Assembly: GCF_001418105.1 (NCBI RefSeq)
Contig: NZ_LIQI01000006.1
Location: 287,090 to 351,089 of the forward strand
From: Lacinutrix himadriensis
GTDB taxonomy: Bacteria > Bacteroidota > Bacteroidia > Flavobacteriales > Flavobacteriaceae
DNA length: 64,000 bases
Reading direction: 5' to 3'
The notes under the pieces are model-generated. The model had not been told where the DNA came from, searched no databases, and saw only the letters and a list, made by a program, of their open reading frames with translations. Of the stretch, positions 52,739 through 62,581 are shown in pieces. The stretch's first letter is position 1, and every line of letters starts with the position of its first letter. Both the position numbers and the translations under genes were made by a program.

Positions 52739-54103
52739 ATGTCAGACATCATAAAATCCGTGAACCCTTACAACCAAGAAACGATAAAAAGCTATCCTTT
52801 AAATAGTACAGAGGAAGTGTTTTCGAAATTAAAAATAGCGAAAAACACGTTTAATGATTGGCGTACAAAAGATGTTAGTAAAAGAGCGCTCCTATTATTT
52901 GAAGTAGGTAATATTTTAGAAGAACGTCTTGAAGAATTAAGTCAGCTGATTACCCTAGAAATGGGAAAACCGATTAAAGAAAGCAGGGCCGAAATTAACA
53001 AATGTGTTTTTCTATGTGATTTTTATGCCACTAATGCCGATGCTTTTTTAGCAGATCAAATAATTGAAACCGATGCACAGGAAAGTTTTATAAGTTATGA
53101 TCCTTTAGGTGTGATACTAGCGGTAATGCCATGGAATTATCCTTTTTGGCAAGTCTTTCGTTTTGCGGTACCTACATTAACTGCAGGAAACACGGCACTT
53201 TTAAAACACGCTTCTAACGTTAGTGGTTGTGCTTTGGCTATTCAAGAGATATTTGAGGAAGCTGGATATCCAAAAGGCTGTTTTCAAACCTTAATTACCG
53301 ATCATAAAAATATAGAAGCCATTTTAAAAGAGGATAGTATTCAAGCGGTTTCCTTAACAGGAAGTGAAAAAGCGGGAAGAACTATTGCAAAAATTGCTGG
53401 TGAAAATTTAAAGAAAGCAGTATTAGAATTAGGCGGAAACAATGCTTGTATTGTATTAGATGATGCCAATTTGGATAAGTATATGGATACCATGGTAAAA
53501 GCTAGAATGCAGAATGCCGGACAAAGTTGTATTGCTGCCAAACGATTTATAGTTACTGAAAATATTTACGATGCCTTTTTAGAACAATTTACAGCCAAAG
53601 TAAAAGCCATTAAATATGGAGATCCATTAAATGAAGAAACAGAAATTGCAACCCTTGCCAGAGAAGACCTTGCCGAAGATTTACAAAAACAAGTAGCAGA
53701 CGCTATTAGTAAAGGAGCCAAAGTGATTACCGGAAACAAAAGAGACAAAGCTTATTTTGCCCCAACCATACTAACTAACGTTTCTAAAAACATGGATGTC
53801 TTTAAAGAGGAAACTTTTGGTCCCGTAGCACCAATATTTAAAGTAAAAGATTTGGAAGAAGCTATAGCATTAGCAACAGATTCTAGATTTGGATTGGGTA
53901 CTATGTTATTTACCGAAGACACAGAAACAGCAACCAAAGCTATTTCTAAAATACCTGATGGTGCTTTCTTTATTAATGAAATGGTAAAATCGGATCCAAG
54001 ATTACCTTTTGGAGGAACAAAAGCTTCCGGTTATGGTAGAGAGTTATCTAAAGAAGGTATTCACGAATTTGTAAATATTAAAACCGTTTATATCCAGAAA
54101 TAA
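52739..54103 (+). CDS. NAD(P)-dependent succinate-semialdehyde dehydrogenase
   Basis: A 454-residue cytoplasmic aldehyde dehydrogenase. It has the nucleotide-binding MPWNYPFW (about 130-137), TGSEKAGR (207-214), the general base E230 in LELGGNNA, catalytic C264 in AGQSCIAAKRF, and EETFGPVAPIF near 360. The length and GQSCIAAKR motif match the short GabD-type SSADH subgroup, which turns succinate semialdehyde into succinate. Other small aldehydes are possible substrates. Confidence 0.92.
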   Translation: MSDIIKSVNPYNQETIKSYPLNSTEEVFSKLKIAKNTFNDWRTKDVSKRALLLFEVGNILEERLEELSQLITLEMGKPIKESRAEINKCVFLCDFYATNADAFLADQIIETDAQESFISYDPLGVILAVMPWNYPFWQVFRFAVPTLTAGNTALLKHASNVSGCALAIQEIFEEAGYPKGCFQTLITDHKNIEAILKEDSIQAVSLTGSEKAGRTIAKIAGENLKKAVLELGGNNACIVLDDANLDKYMDTMVKARMQNAGQSCIAAKRFIVTENIYDAFLEQFTAKVKAIKYGDPLNEETEIATLAREDLAEDLQKQVADAISKGAKVITGNKRDKAYFAPTILTNVSKNMDVFKEETFGPVAPIFKVKDLEEAIALATDSRFGLGTMLFTEDTETATKAISKIPDGAFFINEMVKSDPRLPFGGTKASGYGRELSKEGIHEFVNIKTVYIQK

Positions 54104-54152
54104 GAAAAGTATATGCATAAAAAAAGCCCAACAAGAAGTTGAGCTTTAGTAG

Positions 54153-54227
54153 TCGGGGTGGCAGGATTCGAACCTGCGGCCTCCACGTCCCAAACGTGGC
54201 GCGATAACCGGGCTACGCTACACCCCG
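54153..54227 (-). tRNA. tRNA-Pro (anticodon UGG)
   Basis: Read on the minus strand, the molecule begins CGGGGTG and pairs with CACCCCG at its 3' end (7-bp acceptor, discriminator A). The anticodon arm CCACG-TTTGGGA-CGTGG gives anticodon TGG for proline. The T arm has GGTTCGAATCC. The CCA end is not encoded (ACT follows). Length 75 nt. Confidence 0.96.
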
Positions 54228-54252
54228 AAAATGTGTTACCATTTAAGGTTTG

Positions 54253-54280
54253 CAAATATATACCTTTTCTTTAAAAACAA
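54253..54280 (-). promoter_or_regulatory. Promoter of tRNA-Pro
   Basis: On the minus strand, TATATTTG (54260-54253) is a perfect TAnnTTTG, with TTG 17 bases upstream (54280-54278). Both fit the Bacteroidota -7/-33 pattern, 26 bases from the tRNA 5' end. Confidence 0.65.
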
Positions 54281-54325
54281 ACAATAAAAAGAAGTAAATT
54301 GTGAATACTTTTTATTTTGTTAATT

Positions 54326-55432
54326 ATGAAGCATTCTTTATTCCTTTTATTGGCCTTAATTTCACTTAGTTATAATTCTTGTGCTCAAGATAAAAATACT
54401 GTAAATACAGCGCATAGCTACGAAATAATTGTTCCAGAATTACAAAATCCGTGGGGATTTGCATTTTTACCGGATGGTTCTATTCTAATAAATGAAAAAT
54501 CTGGGAAGATGATTCTTTTTAAAAACAACCAGAAAATTGAAATTTCAGACCTCCCAAAAATAGAACATCTTGGTCAAGGTGGTTTAATGGATGTAGCATT
54601 ACATCCTAATTACAAAGAAAATGGATGGCTCTATATTTCTTATGCTTCGTCTAATGATGAAAATGATGGCGCACATACTTCCATCATGCGCGCAAAATTA
54701 AATGGAAACAAACTTGTAGACCAAGAAGTGCTTTATAAGGCTTTACCAAACACCACTGCAGGGCAACATTTTGGTTCTAGAATAGCATTTGATAATCAGA
54801 ACTACCTATACTTCTCTATTGGAGAACGTGGCAAACGGGATATCAATCCGCAAGACATTACTCGTGATGGTGGAAAAATATATCGTTTGTATGATGATGG
54901 ATCTATTCCAGAAGACAATCCATTTCTAACTATTCCAAATGCTAAAAAGGCGATTTACTCCTACGGACATAGAAATCCGCAAGGCATGGCAAAGCATCCG
55001 GTTACTGGGAAAATTTGGACACATGAGCACGGACCACGTGGTGGCGATGAGATAAATATTATTAAAGCTGGCAAAAATTATGGCTGGCCAGAAATAACCT
55101 ATGGTATTAATTATCATGGCACTAAAATCACCGACAAAACCAGCTTACCAGGAATGGAACAACCACTTCACTATTGGGATCCTTCCATAGCACCAAGTGG
55201 CATGGCATTTATTACAAGTGATATCTACCCAAAATGGAAGGGGAATCTATTGGTTGGCTCGTTAAAGTTTCAGTATTTAGACCGATGTGTACTTAAAAAT
55301 AACAAGGTGGTTTTTCAAGAAAGATTACTCGATGGAATTGGTAGAGTACGCAGTGTTCGTCAGGGTCCAGATGGATATATTTATGTTGGTGTAGAAAATG
55401 TTGGGATAGTTAAAATAATTCCGAAGAAATAA
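54326..55432 (+). CDS. PQQ-dependent sugar dehydrogenase family (YliI-like)
   Basis: A 368-residue exported beta-propeller enzyme. The signal ends in SYNSCAQ, probably a lipoprotein. It carries the soluble aldose dehydrogenase pattern: NPWGFAFLPDGSILINEKSGKM (about 41-62), GQGGLMDVALHPNY, GQHFGSRIAFD, SYGHRNPQGMAKHPVTG and HEHGPRGGDEIN. Oxidises aldoses using PQQ in the periplasm; PQQ biosynthesis genes are absent from the window. The ATG at 54326 is used, since an upstream TTG adds only three residues. Confidence 0.9.
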   Translation: MKHSLFLLLALISLSYNSCAQDKNTVNTAHSYEIIVPELQNPWGFAFLPDGSILINEKSGKMILFKNNQKIEISDLPKIEHLGQGGLMDVALHPNYKENGWLYISYASSNDENDGAHTSIMRAKLNGNKLVDQEVLYKALPNTTAGQHFGSRIAFDNQNYLYFSIGERGKRDINPQDITRDGGKIYRLYDDGSIPEDNPFLTIPNAKKAIYSYGHRNPQGMAKHPVTGKIWTHEHGPRGGDEINIIKAGKNYGWPEITYGINYHGTKITDKTSLPGMEQPLHYWDPSIAPSGMAFITSDIYPKWKGNLLVGSLKFQYLDRCVLKNNKVVFQERLLDGIGRVRSVRQGPDGYIYVGVENVGIVKIIPKK

Positions 55433-55468
55433 TCTTAAATTTGTGAATCTAAATCAAAACAAACATTC

Positions 55469-56077
55469 ATGCTTATTATAGGAATTGCTGGTGGAACCGG
55501 TTGTGGAAAAACAACGGTTGTAGACCAAATACTTAACGAATTACCAGAAGGAGAAGTTGGGGTAATCTCACAAGATCATTATTATAAAGATACCTCTCAC
55601 CTTTCGTTAAACGAAAGAACAAAAATTAATTTCGATCATCCTAGAAGCATCGATTTCGATTTAATAGCCGAACATTTAAAAGAATTAAAAAACGGAAACC
55701 CAATAGATCAACCGGTTTATTCTTTTGTAAAGCACAACAGAACGGGAGATACCATTCGTACCATGCCAAGAAAAGTAATGATTGTAGAAGGTATTTTAAT
55801 CCTTACCAATCGTGAATTACGAGACATGTTTGATATTAAAATATTTGTGCATGCAGATAGTGATGAACGTTTAATAAGACGTTTAAAACGAGATATTGCA
55901 GAACGTGGTAGAGATTTAGACGAAGTATTATCGCGTTATCAAAATACATTAAAACCAATGCATCAACAATTTATTGAACCAATGAAAGAGTATGCAGATA
56001 TTATTATACCTAACAATAAGTACAATACCGTTGCTGTAGATATAGTTAGAACTATTATAAATGAAAGAATAAGCTAA
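55469..56077 (+). CDS. udk: Uridine kinase
   Basis: Phosphorylates uridine and cytidine with GTP/ATP in the pyrimidine salvage pathway (cytoplasm). The 202-residue product has the P-loop GGTGCGKT (residues 8-15), SQDHYYKD (about 34-41), FDHPRSIDFDL, YSFVKHNRTGDT and RLIRRLKRDIAERGR. Length is typical. Its last base is shared with the next start, so it is coupled with the divIC-like gene. Confidence 0.96.
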   Translation: MLIIGIAGGTGCGKTTVVDQILNELPEGEVGVISQDHYYKDTSHLSLNERTKINFDHPRSIDFDLIAEHLKELKNGNPIDQPVYSFVKHNRTGDTIRTMPRKVMIVEGILILTNRELRDMFDIKIFVHADSDERLIRRLKRDIAERGRDLDEVLSRYQNTLKPMHQQFIEPMKEYADIIIPNNKYNTVAVDIVRTIINERIS

Positions 56078-56379
56078 TGCTGAAGTATTTTAAAAACATA
56101 TTCCTTATTATATTTGCAATATTCGCTGTTTGGATGCTGTTTTTTGATGCGAACTCGTTACTCATACATAACGAACTAAATAACGACATTAACGATCTTG
56201 AAGATGAAAAAAAATTCTATCTTAAAGAAATTGAAAAAGACAATAAAGAACTAAATAAACTAAGTACAGAGGAAGGATTAGAAAAATTTGCTCGCGAAGC
56301 ATATTACATGAAACGCGATAACGAAGAGATTTATATTATAGAATACGAAGACAGTTTAAAAAACAAGAAGGATGACTAA
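56077..56379 (+). CDS. FtsB/DivIC-type septum formation initiator protein
   Basis: The 100-residue protein has one N-terminal membrane helix (about 7-25) followed by a coiled coil (LNNDINDLEDEKKFYLKEIEKDNKELNKLS, about 38-67) and the FAREAYYMKRDNEEIYII end typical of FtsB/DivIC. It acts in the division complex with FtsL and FtsQ-type proteins. It overlaps udk by one base and mutA by 8 bases. Confidence 0.9.
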   Translation: MLKYFKNIFLIIFAIFAVWMLFFDANSLLIHNELNNDINDLEDEKKFYLKEIEKDNKELNKLSTEEGLEKFAREAYYMKRDNEEIYIIEYEDSLKNKKDD

Positions 56380-57730
56380 AAAATTATTTACTGATTTTGA
56401 TAAAGTTTCCTCAAAACAATGGAAACAAAAAATACAAGCAGACTTAAAAGGTGCCGATTATAATGACACTTTAATCTGGAAAACCAACGAAGGCATCGAT
56501 GTAAAACCATTTTATCATGCAGATGAATTCCAGGAACCTTTTAATAGTATTGCAAGTCCAGAAGGTTGGTCTATTTGCCAATCTATATTTGTGCATGATG
56601 TCGCTTTAAGTAACAAAAAAGCGATAGATGTTTTAGAACGAGGAGCAGAAAGCATTCAGTTTATTATTCCTAATAAAGACGTTTCTATTACCAGTTTACT
56701 CCAAAATATAGATATAGAAACTACTACCCTATATTTTGAATTACAGTTTTTAGATTCCGAATTTGTAAAACAACTTTCAAACATTGCTGCAAAGTCAAAA
56801 ATTCAAATTCATACCGACATTATAGGTAATCTTGCCAAAACAGGAAATTGGTTTACAAACCTAAAAGAAGACCATCAACATTTTGATGCTATTGTTACAA
56901 CAACCAAATCTTTTAGTGTAGATGTTGCTTTATACCAAAATGCTGGAGCAACTATGGTACAGCAATTGGGTTATGCTATGGCACAAACCAATGAATATTT
57001 AAATCATTTAGAAAGTACCAAAAAACAATCGCTTCAAATTATTTACAACGTTGCTGTTGGTACCAATTACTTTTTCGAAATTGCCAAACTACGTGCTTTG
57101 CGTGTATTATGTAGCACTTTAGTTCAAGAATACAACATAGACGCCACTTGCCATCTTTTTGTTACACCTACAAAACGTAACAAAACGATTTATGATTATA
57201 ACACAAACATGCTGCGAACTACAACAGAATGTATGAGTGCTATTCTTGGTGAAGCAGATACCGTTTGTAATTTAGCCTATGATGCTATTTACCATAAAGA
57301 CAATGAGTTTGGTGAGCGTATTGCACGAAATCAATTATTAGTTTTAAAGAGTGAAAGCTATTTTGATGTAGTAGAAAATGCTTCCGAAGGCTCTTATTAT
57401 ATGGAAAGTTTAACCAATCAGTTAGCTGAAAAAGCTTTAGAATTGTTTAAAGATATAGAAGCCAAAGGTGGTTTTTTAAATCAGCTAAAGGAAGGCACAA
57501 TTCAAAGAAAAATAAAAGAAAGTGCAGCCAAAGAGCAAGCACAGTTTGATAGTGGCGAAATCGTACTATTAGGAACCAATAAACACCCGAATAAAAACGA
57601 TACAATGAAAGACGAATTAGAACTCTTTCCTTTTGTAAAAACAAATATTAGAAAAACCTTAATAGCGCCAATTATTGAAAAACGCTTGGCTGAAAAATTA
57701 GAACAAGAAAGATTAAAAACCGAAAATTAA
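56372..57730 (+). CDS. mutA: Methylmalonyl-CoA mutase small subunit
   Basis: Non-catalytic partner of the B12-dependent mutase that interconverts methylmalonyl-CoA and succinyl-CoA. The 452-residue product keeps the barrel-domain features (KWKQKIQADLKGADYNDTLIW near the start, TTTECMSAILGEADTVCNLAYDAIYH near 285-310) but lacks the C-terminal cobalamin domain, as in Bacteroidota small subunits. It is shorter than Propionibacterium MutA (about 638). The large subunit lies at 59142, separated by two lipoprotein genes. Confidence 0.94.
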   Translation: MTKKLFTDFDKVSSKQWKQKIQADLKGADYNDTLIWKTNEGIDVKPFYHADEFQEPFNSIASPEGWSICQSIFVHDVALSNKKAIDVLERGAESIQFIIPNKDVSITSLLQNIDIETTTLYFELQFLDSEFVKQLSNIAAKSKIQIHTDIIGNLAKTGNWFTNLKEDHQHFDAIVTTTKSFSVDVALYQNAGATMVQQLGYAMAQTNEYLNHLESTKKQSLQIIYNVAVGTNYFFEIAKLRALRVLCSTLVQEYNIDATCHLFVTPTKRNKTIYDYNTNMLRTTTECMSAILGEADTVCNLAYDAIYHKDNEFGERIARNQLLVLKSESYFDVVENASEGSYYMESLTNQLAEKALELFKDIEAKGGFLNQLKEGTIQRKIKESAAKEQAQFDSGEIVLLGTNKHPNKNDTMKDELELFPFVKTNIRKTLIAPIIEKRLAEKLEQERLKTEN

Positions 57731-57834
57731 ACCTAATTAAATTATGAAACATCCTTAATTACTACTTAATTATCAAGTGAAAGGATTAAAAAGGATGTCG
57801 CATGAAAACCATTAAAAACAATAAATATAAACGC

Positions 57835-58503
57835 ATGAAAACCATTAGTATTAAACTTTTATTAGTAATCTTAATGTTTAACCTATCTAGCTGTAAAAAG
57901 GAAAGTCCTACTTTTTCTGATTATCAATTTGCAGAAGAAGAACAGGTTATTAGTTGTACAGAAGTAAACAATAAATTGTTAAATGAAGCTATATATTCTT
58001 TTGAAAAAGATATTACGCCTTATTTTGATAAACAGTTACAAAACACAAATCGTGCATATAATACGTTTATAAAACAAGCGACCAACAAAAGAGTAGATTT
58101 TGCCAAGTTTACCTCTAAACACTCTGTGGAAATTGCAAAGGCATTAAAAGAAGCTGGTTTTATTAGAGCAAATGGTGTAAATTACAAAAACCCACTTATA
58201 CATTGTATTGGTGAAAACATGAAAAAAGACGATTTAAAAACAACGTTTAATGCTTTAATTTCTACAAATAGCATGAATAGAGCGCTTTTTACTCCTGCAT
58301 TACAAACAAAATCACATGTGGTTTATGGAGACAAGTATCTATCTCTATATGTAATTTTAGAATATTATTATGCAGATGTATTAAAAATAGATTTTACTAA
58401 TGTGAATTTTGACAGAGCGAAAGAAACCGAACCTGCTAATCCTATAAAAGCAACATCACCTAACGCGAAAGTAGATTTTAATAAGCGTCCAGCAAAGCAG
58501 TAA
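57835..58503 (+). CDS. Hypothetical lipoprotein between the mutase subunit genes
   Basis: The 222-residue protein has a signal peptide and lipobox LSSC (about residue 20). The mature part is helical (LLNEAIYSFEKDITPYFDKQL, RAYNTFIKQATNKRVDFAKF) with a cysteine in HCIGENM. No family recognised. I place the start at the ATG at 57835, since it gives the normal short signal n-region; an in-frame ATG at 57802 adds 11 residues. It lies in the same run as mutA and mutB. Confidence 0.75.
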   Translation: MKTISIKLLLVILMFNLSSCKKESPTFSDYQFAEEEQVISCTEVNNKLLNEAIYSFEKDITPYFDKQLQNTNRAYNTFIKQATNKRVDFAKFTSKHSVEIAKALKEAGFIRANGVNYKNPLIHCIGENMKKDDLKTTFNALISTNSMNRALFTPALQTKSHVVYGDKYLSLYVILEYYYADVLKIDFTNVNFDRAKETEPANPIKATSPNAKVDFNKRPAKQ

Positions 58504-58509
58504 AATGTA

Positions 58510-59142
58510 ATGATTAAAACGGCACACATAAAAGCAATACAAGTAATTACTATAATTAGTATTATTTTTATGTTTTCTTGTGACCAGAAATCGGAAGCGC
58601 AAATAAAAAGAGACCAATTACCAGGAACCTATTTTGATCTGGAGAAAGATAATATCCAAATTTTCCTTCCGGTTTATTTTGATGCCTTTTCCGAAGATGC
58701 ATACGAAGCATTAATTGATGCTCAAGAAGAATCCTATGAAAAAGAACTCGAAAAGAAGCGGTTCCATTTTTTAAAATTTTCAAAAGGAAACAATTATTTT
58801 TTCAAAGATATTGCCTCATCTACACTTATTAATGTAAAAATGATGCAGTATATACCATTTACTAAAAAAGAATCCTCTCAATTATTAGGCATACTTTCTA
58901 ATTCTTGTAATGATTACGCAGAACTTTTTGAAACTAATTGCAAAAAAATAACCGCTGGATATTCTGAAAATTATGTAACCAAGGTATTTAAAGCGGTATA
59001 TGAAATATCCAATGATATCGATTATTTAATTTATAATAACATATATTTAATCAGTTCAAAACACAAAACATTTTCCATTAATATTTACTCAAAAACGGAT
59101 CAAAATTTCAATCCGTTTATTGAAAAAATCAAAGTAGAATAA
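58510..59142 (+). CDS. Hypothetical lipoprotein, second of the intervening pair
   Basis: The 210-residue protein has a signal peptide with lipobox FMFSC (about 24). Mature part: [36 protein letters not shown], ending in strands with [22 protein letters not shown]. No known family; the [13 protein letters not shown] segment may be the conserved core. It starts six bases after the previous gene and overlaps the mutB start by one base, so it is translationally coupled to it. Confidence 0.75.
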   Translation: MIKTAHIKAIQVITIISIIFMFSCDQKSEAQIKRDQLPGTYFDLEKDNIQIFLPVYFDAFSEDAYEALIDAQEESYEKELEKKRFHFLKFSKGNNYFFKDIASSTLINVKMMQYIPFTKKESSQLLGILSNSCNDYAELFETNCKKITAGYSENYVTKVFKAVYEISNDIDYLIYNNIYLISSKHKTFSINIYSKTDQNFNPFIEKIKVE

Positions 59143-61283
59143 TGCGCAAAGACATCCAACATATTACGCTTAAAAAGCAAGATTCTAAAGCAAGCAATAC
59201 AGACACAAAAACAGTGTTGACAGCAGAAGACATTCCTGTAAAAACAAATTACAGCAAAAAAGACTTACAAGATGTAGAACATATAGGTTTTGTTGCTGGA
59301 CTTGCACCCAATCTTCGTGGACCTTACTCTACCATGTATGTTAGAAGACCTTGGACTATTAGGCAGTATGCAGGATTTAGTACCGCAGAAGAAAGTAATG
59401 CCTTTTACAGACGTAATTTAGAAGCAGGACAAAAAGGGCTTTCTGTTGCTTTCGATTTAGCAACACATAGAGGATATGATAGTGATCACGAACGTGTTGT
59501 TGGAGATGTTGGTAAAGCTGGAGTTGCTATAGACTCTGTAGAAGATATGAAAGTACTCTTTGACCAGATTCCATTAGATAAAATGTCGGTTTCTATGACT
59601 ATGAATGGTGCTGTTTTACCCATCATGGCTTTTTATATTGTTGCTGCAGAAGAACAAGGTGTTGCGTTAGAATCCTTAGCAGGAACGATTCAAAATGATA
59701 TTTTAAAGGAGTTTATGGTGCGTAATACGTACATCTATCCTCCTACACCATCTATGAAAATTATTTCAGATATTTTTCAATATACCAGTAAGAACATGCC
59801 AAAGTTTAATAGCATTAGTATTTCTGGTTACCACATGCAAGAAGCTGGAGCGACTTGCGATATCGAATTAGCATATACCCTTGCAGATGGATTAGAGTAT
59901 ATTAGAAAAGGATTAGACGCAGGTATGGACATTGATACTTTTGCGCCTAGGCTTTCCTTTTTCTGGGCAATTGGAATGAACCATTTTATGGAAATTGCTA
60001 AAATGCGAGCAGCAAGAATGCTTTGGGCTAAATTGGTAAAACAATTTAATCCGAAGAACACAAAATCCCTTGCCTTACGTACGCATTGTCAAACTTCTGG
60101 GTGGAGTTTAACAGAGCAAGATCCTTTTAATAATGTAGCAAGAACAACTATTGAAGCTGCTGCTGCTGCATTTGGTGGCACGCAAAGTTTACATACCAAT
60201 GCCTTAGATGAAGCCATTGCATTACCAACAGATTTTTCTGCACGTATTGCAAGAAACACACAAATATTTTTACAGGAAGAAACCAATATCACAAAAACGG
60301 TAGATCCTTGGGCAGGAAGTTATTATGTAGAAAAACTAACCCATGATATTGCACAAAAAGCTTGGACTTTAATTGAAGAAGTGGAAGAACTTGGCGGTAT
60401 GACAAAAGCCATTGAAGCTGGAATACCAAAAATTAGAATTGAAGAAGCTGCTGCACGTAAACAAGCACGAATAGATTCTAGTCAAGATATAATAGTTGGT
60501 GTAAACAAATATGTTTTAGACGAAGAAGATGCGATTGCCACTTTAGAAGTAGATAATCAAACGGTACGTTTACAACAAATTGAAGGTTTAAATAAAATTA
60601 AAGCCGAAAGAAATACAGCAAAAGTAAACCAAGCTTTAGCAGATTTAACGGAAGCAGCTAAAGATTCTAAGAATTCCTCTTTGCATGCGGACAAGAATTT
60701 ATTAGCTTTAGCCGTAATAGCTGCTCGCGAAAGAGCAACCTTAGGCGAAATAAGTGATGCTTTAGAAGCTGTCTTTGGCCGTTATAAAGCACAAATTAAA
60801 TCCTTTTCTGGCGTGTATAGTAAAGAAATAAAAGACGATAAATCTTTTGCAAAGGCAAAAGAACTAGCAGATAAATTTGCAGAACAAGATGGTAGACGTC
60901 CGCGAATTATGATTGCAAAAATGGGACAAGATGGTCATGACCGTGGTGCAAAAGTAGTTGCAACAGGTTATGCAGATGTTGGTTTTGATGTAGATATTGG
61001 TCCGCTTTTTCAAACCCCACACGAAGCTGCTAAGCAAGCGGTAGAAAATGATGTACACATTCTTGGTGTTTCGTCTTTAGCTGCAGGACACAAAACACTA
61101 GTCCCTCAAGTAATTGAAGAACTTAAAAAATATGGCCGTGAAGATATTATGGTTATTGTTGGTGGTGTAATACCTAAACAAGATTACCAATATTTATTTG
61201 ATGCTGGAGCTGTTGCCGTTTTTGGACCTGGAACAAAAATTAGCGAAGCTGCAATTAAGATATTAGAGATCTTAATTGATTAG
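59142..61283 (+). CDS. scpA: Methylmalonyl-CoA mutase large subunit
   Basis: The 713-residue catalytic subunit (mutB/scpA). It has [18 protein letters not shown] (about 62-79), [35 protein letters not shown], and the C-terminal cobalamin-binding domain [30 protein letters not shown] with the cobalt-ligating H599, then [12 protein letters not shown] and VVGGVIP. It isomerises (R)-methylmalonyl-CoA to succinyl-CoA in propionate and branched-chain amino-acid breakdown, working with the small subunit upstream. Confidence 0.96.
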   Translation: MRKDIQHITLKKQDSKASNTDTKTVLTAEDIPVKTNYSKKDLQDVEHIGFVAGLAPNLRGPYSTMYVRRPWTIRQYAGFSTAEESNAFYRRNLEAGQKGLSVAFDLATHRGYDSDHERVVGDVGKAGVAIDSVEDMKVLFDQIPLDKMSVSMTMNGAVLPIMAFYIVAAEEQGVALESLAGTIQNDILKEFMVRNTYIYPPTPSMKIISDIFQYTSKNMPKFNSISISGYHMQEAGATCDIELAYTLADGLEYIRKGLDAGMDIDTFAPRLSFFWAIGMNHFMEIAKMRAARMLWAKLVKQFNPKNTKSLALRTHCQTSGWSLTEQDPFNNVARTTIEAAAAAFGGTQSLHTNALDEAIALPTDFSARIARNTQIFLQEETNITKTVDPWAGSYYVEKLTHDIAQKAWTLIEEVEELGGMTKAIEAGIPKIRIEEAAARKQARIDSSQDIIVGVNKYVLDEEDAIATLEVDNQTVRLQQIEGLNKIKAERNTAKVNQALADLTEAAKDSKNSSLHADKNLLALAVIAARERATLGEISDALEAVFGRYKAQIKSFSGVYSKEIKDDKSFAKAKELADKFAEQDGRRPRIMIAKMGQDGHDRGAKVVATGYADVGFDVDIGPLFQTPHEAAKQAVENDVHILGVSSLAAGHKTLVPQVIEELKKYGREDIMVIVGGVIPKQDYQYLFDAGAVAVFGPGTKISEAAIKILEILID

Positions 61284-61379
61284 CAAGAACTTGGCTTTCC
61301 ATATTCCCCGTTTAGATAATGCAATTAAACAATTACCTTTACGGGATAACATCAACACAAAACTAACAATATCCTGACC

Positions 61380-61423
61380 TATTTACGGGATATAATCAAT
61401 AAAAGTGATGATATAACACGTTG
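61380..61423 (+). repeat. Leader repeat at the start of cassette array 2 (attI-like position)
   Basis: Counterpart of 4051-4094 (37/44 identical), ending in ATATAACACGTTG directly before the first cassette-specific bases. About 40 bases earlier, TTTACGGGATAA partly repeats its TTTACGGGATA word. It is the second reason to regard the leader as a defined element. Confidence 0.6.
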
Positions 61424-61672
61424 CTAACTATAACTCGGAAAAAAAACCGAACGGAATTCTGCCAAGCTTTACGCTGAATAAATCACTCAAAATCGGAATT
61501 AAATATTGCGGAATTATTTACTCAGCTGCTGAATTTACTCTTGCGGAATTTAGCCTGATTCGGAAAAGCCACTCAAACGGAATTAAAAAAACAAAATCAA
61601 TTTGCTGACTTCACTCGGAATTGATCTATTAAGCGGAATTAAAAAACGTGATTACTCAAATGTCTCGCAACA
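61424..61672 (+). other. Non-coding cassette with iterated CGGAATT
   Basis: The cassette opens with GTTGCTAAC (61420-61428) and closes with GTTAGCAAC (61673-61681), which are exact reverse complements. There is no reading frame of useful length inside. CGGAATT occurs seven times (starting at 61452, 61494, 61509, 61544, 61578, 61616 and 61634), often after ACTC. It is either a decayed gene, a non-coding RNA or a regulatory cassette. This covers most of the gene-free stretch between 61284 and 61814. Confidence 0.55.
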
Positions 61673-61812
61673 GTTAGCAACAACGCATAAAAAAAATTGC
61701 TATATTTAGAACTAATTTTAAAAGTCGTTGCACTTTTGCTACATCTGATTTTCCTACGGAAAATCCTCGCACGCAAAAACGCAACTCTTTTTATACAAGA
61801 CCGTTACCACAC
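61673..61812 (+). other. attC-like site, array 2, first
   Basis: Begins with GTTAGCAAC (partner of 61420-61428), then AACGCATAAAAAAAATTGC, and ends with GTTACCACAC at 61803-61812, the partner of 62424-62433. Inside are a hairpin GATTTTCC-TAC-GGAAAATC and a flanking stem of GTTGCACTTTTGC with GCAAAAACGCAAC (11 of 13). Overall foldable on one strand. Confidence 0.65.
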
Positions 61813-61814
61813 AT

Positions 61815-62417
61815 TTGAGAAAAACTAAAGACATATTAATATTTATTTTTGCATTACTCATAATTTCTGCAATTGGATATGGAATATTTTTATACTTCTA
61901 TGTTCAAAAAAAGTATGCAGAAGTTCCTGAAAATAAAACCGAATTAGTTTCGGAATCAGTATCGGATTTTAATGAAGATGATTGTGTTTTTGACTTAAAT
62001 ACTCAAACGGATGATTTTCTTAAGGAAATTCCTGAATTTTCAAATTACGTTTGGGATAACGAGCAAAAAAAGGCGATAATAAAACTTGAAAACGGAAATA
62101 CATTAATCGTAACTCGTGGAGGTTGTGCTCATTTTTCATTTTACGGAAATTTATTTCTAAACAAATCGGAACTGAATTTGAATGACGAAAATGGAATATT
62201 TAAAAAAGCATTGCAGATAGCGGAAAAATTATTTCATAAATCGGACTATGAATTAATAAAAGAATTATTAAAAAATAAAGATTATGAAATTGAGAAATCT
62301 GAAAATCAATATTATTTAGATTTCAAAAACGACCGTTATTGTGATATGACTTTGGTTGTTGAAAATCTGACTGACCAAAATCTAATATCAATTGAAATCG
62401 GATTTTATCAATGTTAA
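61815..62417 (+). CDS. Membrane-anchored hypothetical protein, cassette 5
   Basis: A 200-residue protein with a membrane anchor or uncleaved signal (ILIFIFALLIISAIGYGIFLYFY, about 7-29) and a soluble part with FDLNTQTDDFLKEIPEFSNYVWDN and IVTRGGCAHFSFYGN. No family recognised. The TTG at 61815 starts two bases after the cassette boundary repeat; no ATG lies early enough to include the anchor. The stop falls seven bases before the closing repeat, as in compact cassettes. Confidence 0.7.
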   Translation: MRKTKDILIFIFALLIISAIGYGIFLYFYVQKKYAEVPENKTELVSESVSDFNEDDCVFDLNTQTDDFLKEIPEFSNYVWDNEQKKAIIKLENGNTLIVTRGGCAHFSFYGNLFLNKSELNLNDENGIFKKALQIAEKLFHKSDYELIKELLKNKDYEIEKSENQYYLDFKNDRYCDMTLVVENLTDQNLISIEIGFYQC

Positions 62418-62423
62418 AAAAAC

Positions 62424-62560
62424 GTGTGGTAACATCGCATAAAAATAATGCGTAGATTAGTGCTTAAACAAGAGTTAGTGCATTTTTGTTACATCTGATT
62501 TTCCTGCGGAAAATCCTCGCACACAAAAACGCACAATTCTTATACGTAACCGTTAGCAGC
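62424..62560 (+). other. attC-like site, array 2, second
   Basis: Starts with GTGTGGTAAC (perfect complement of 61803-61812), then ATCGCATAAAAATAATGCG. It ends with GTTAGCAGC at 62552-62560, the partner of 63254-63262. It contains GATTTTCC-TGC-GGAAAATC and GTGCATTTTTGT paired with ACAAAAACGCAC (11 of 12). Confidence 0.65.
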
Positions 62561-62581
62561 AATATAAAAATCGTACTTGCA

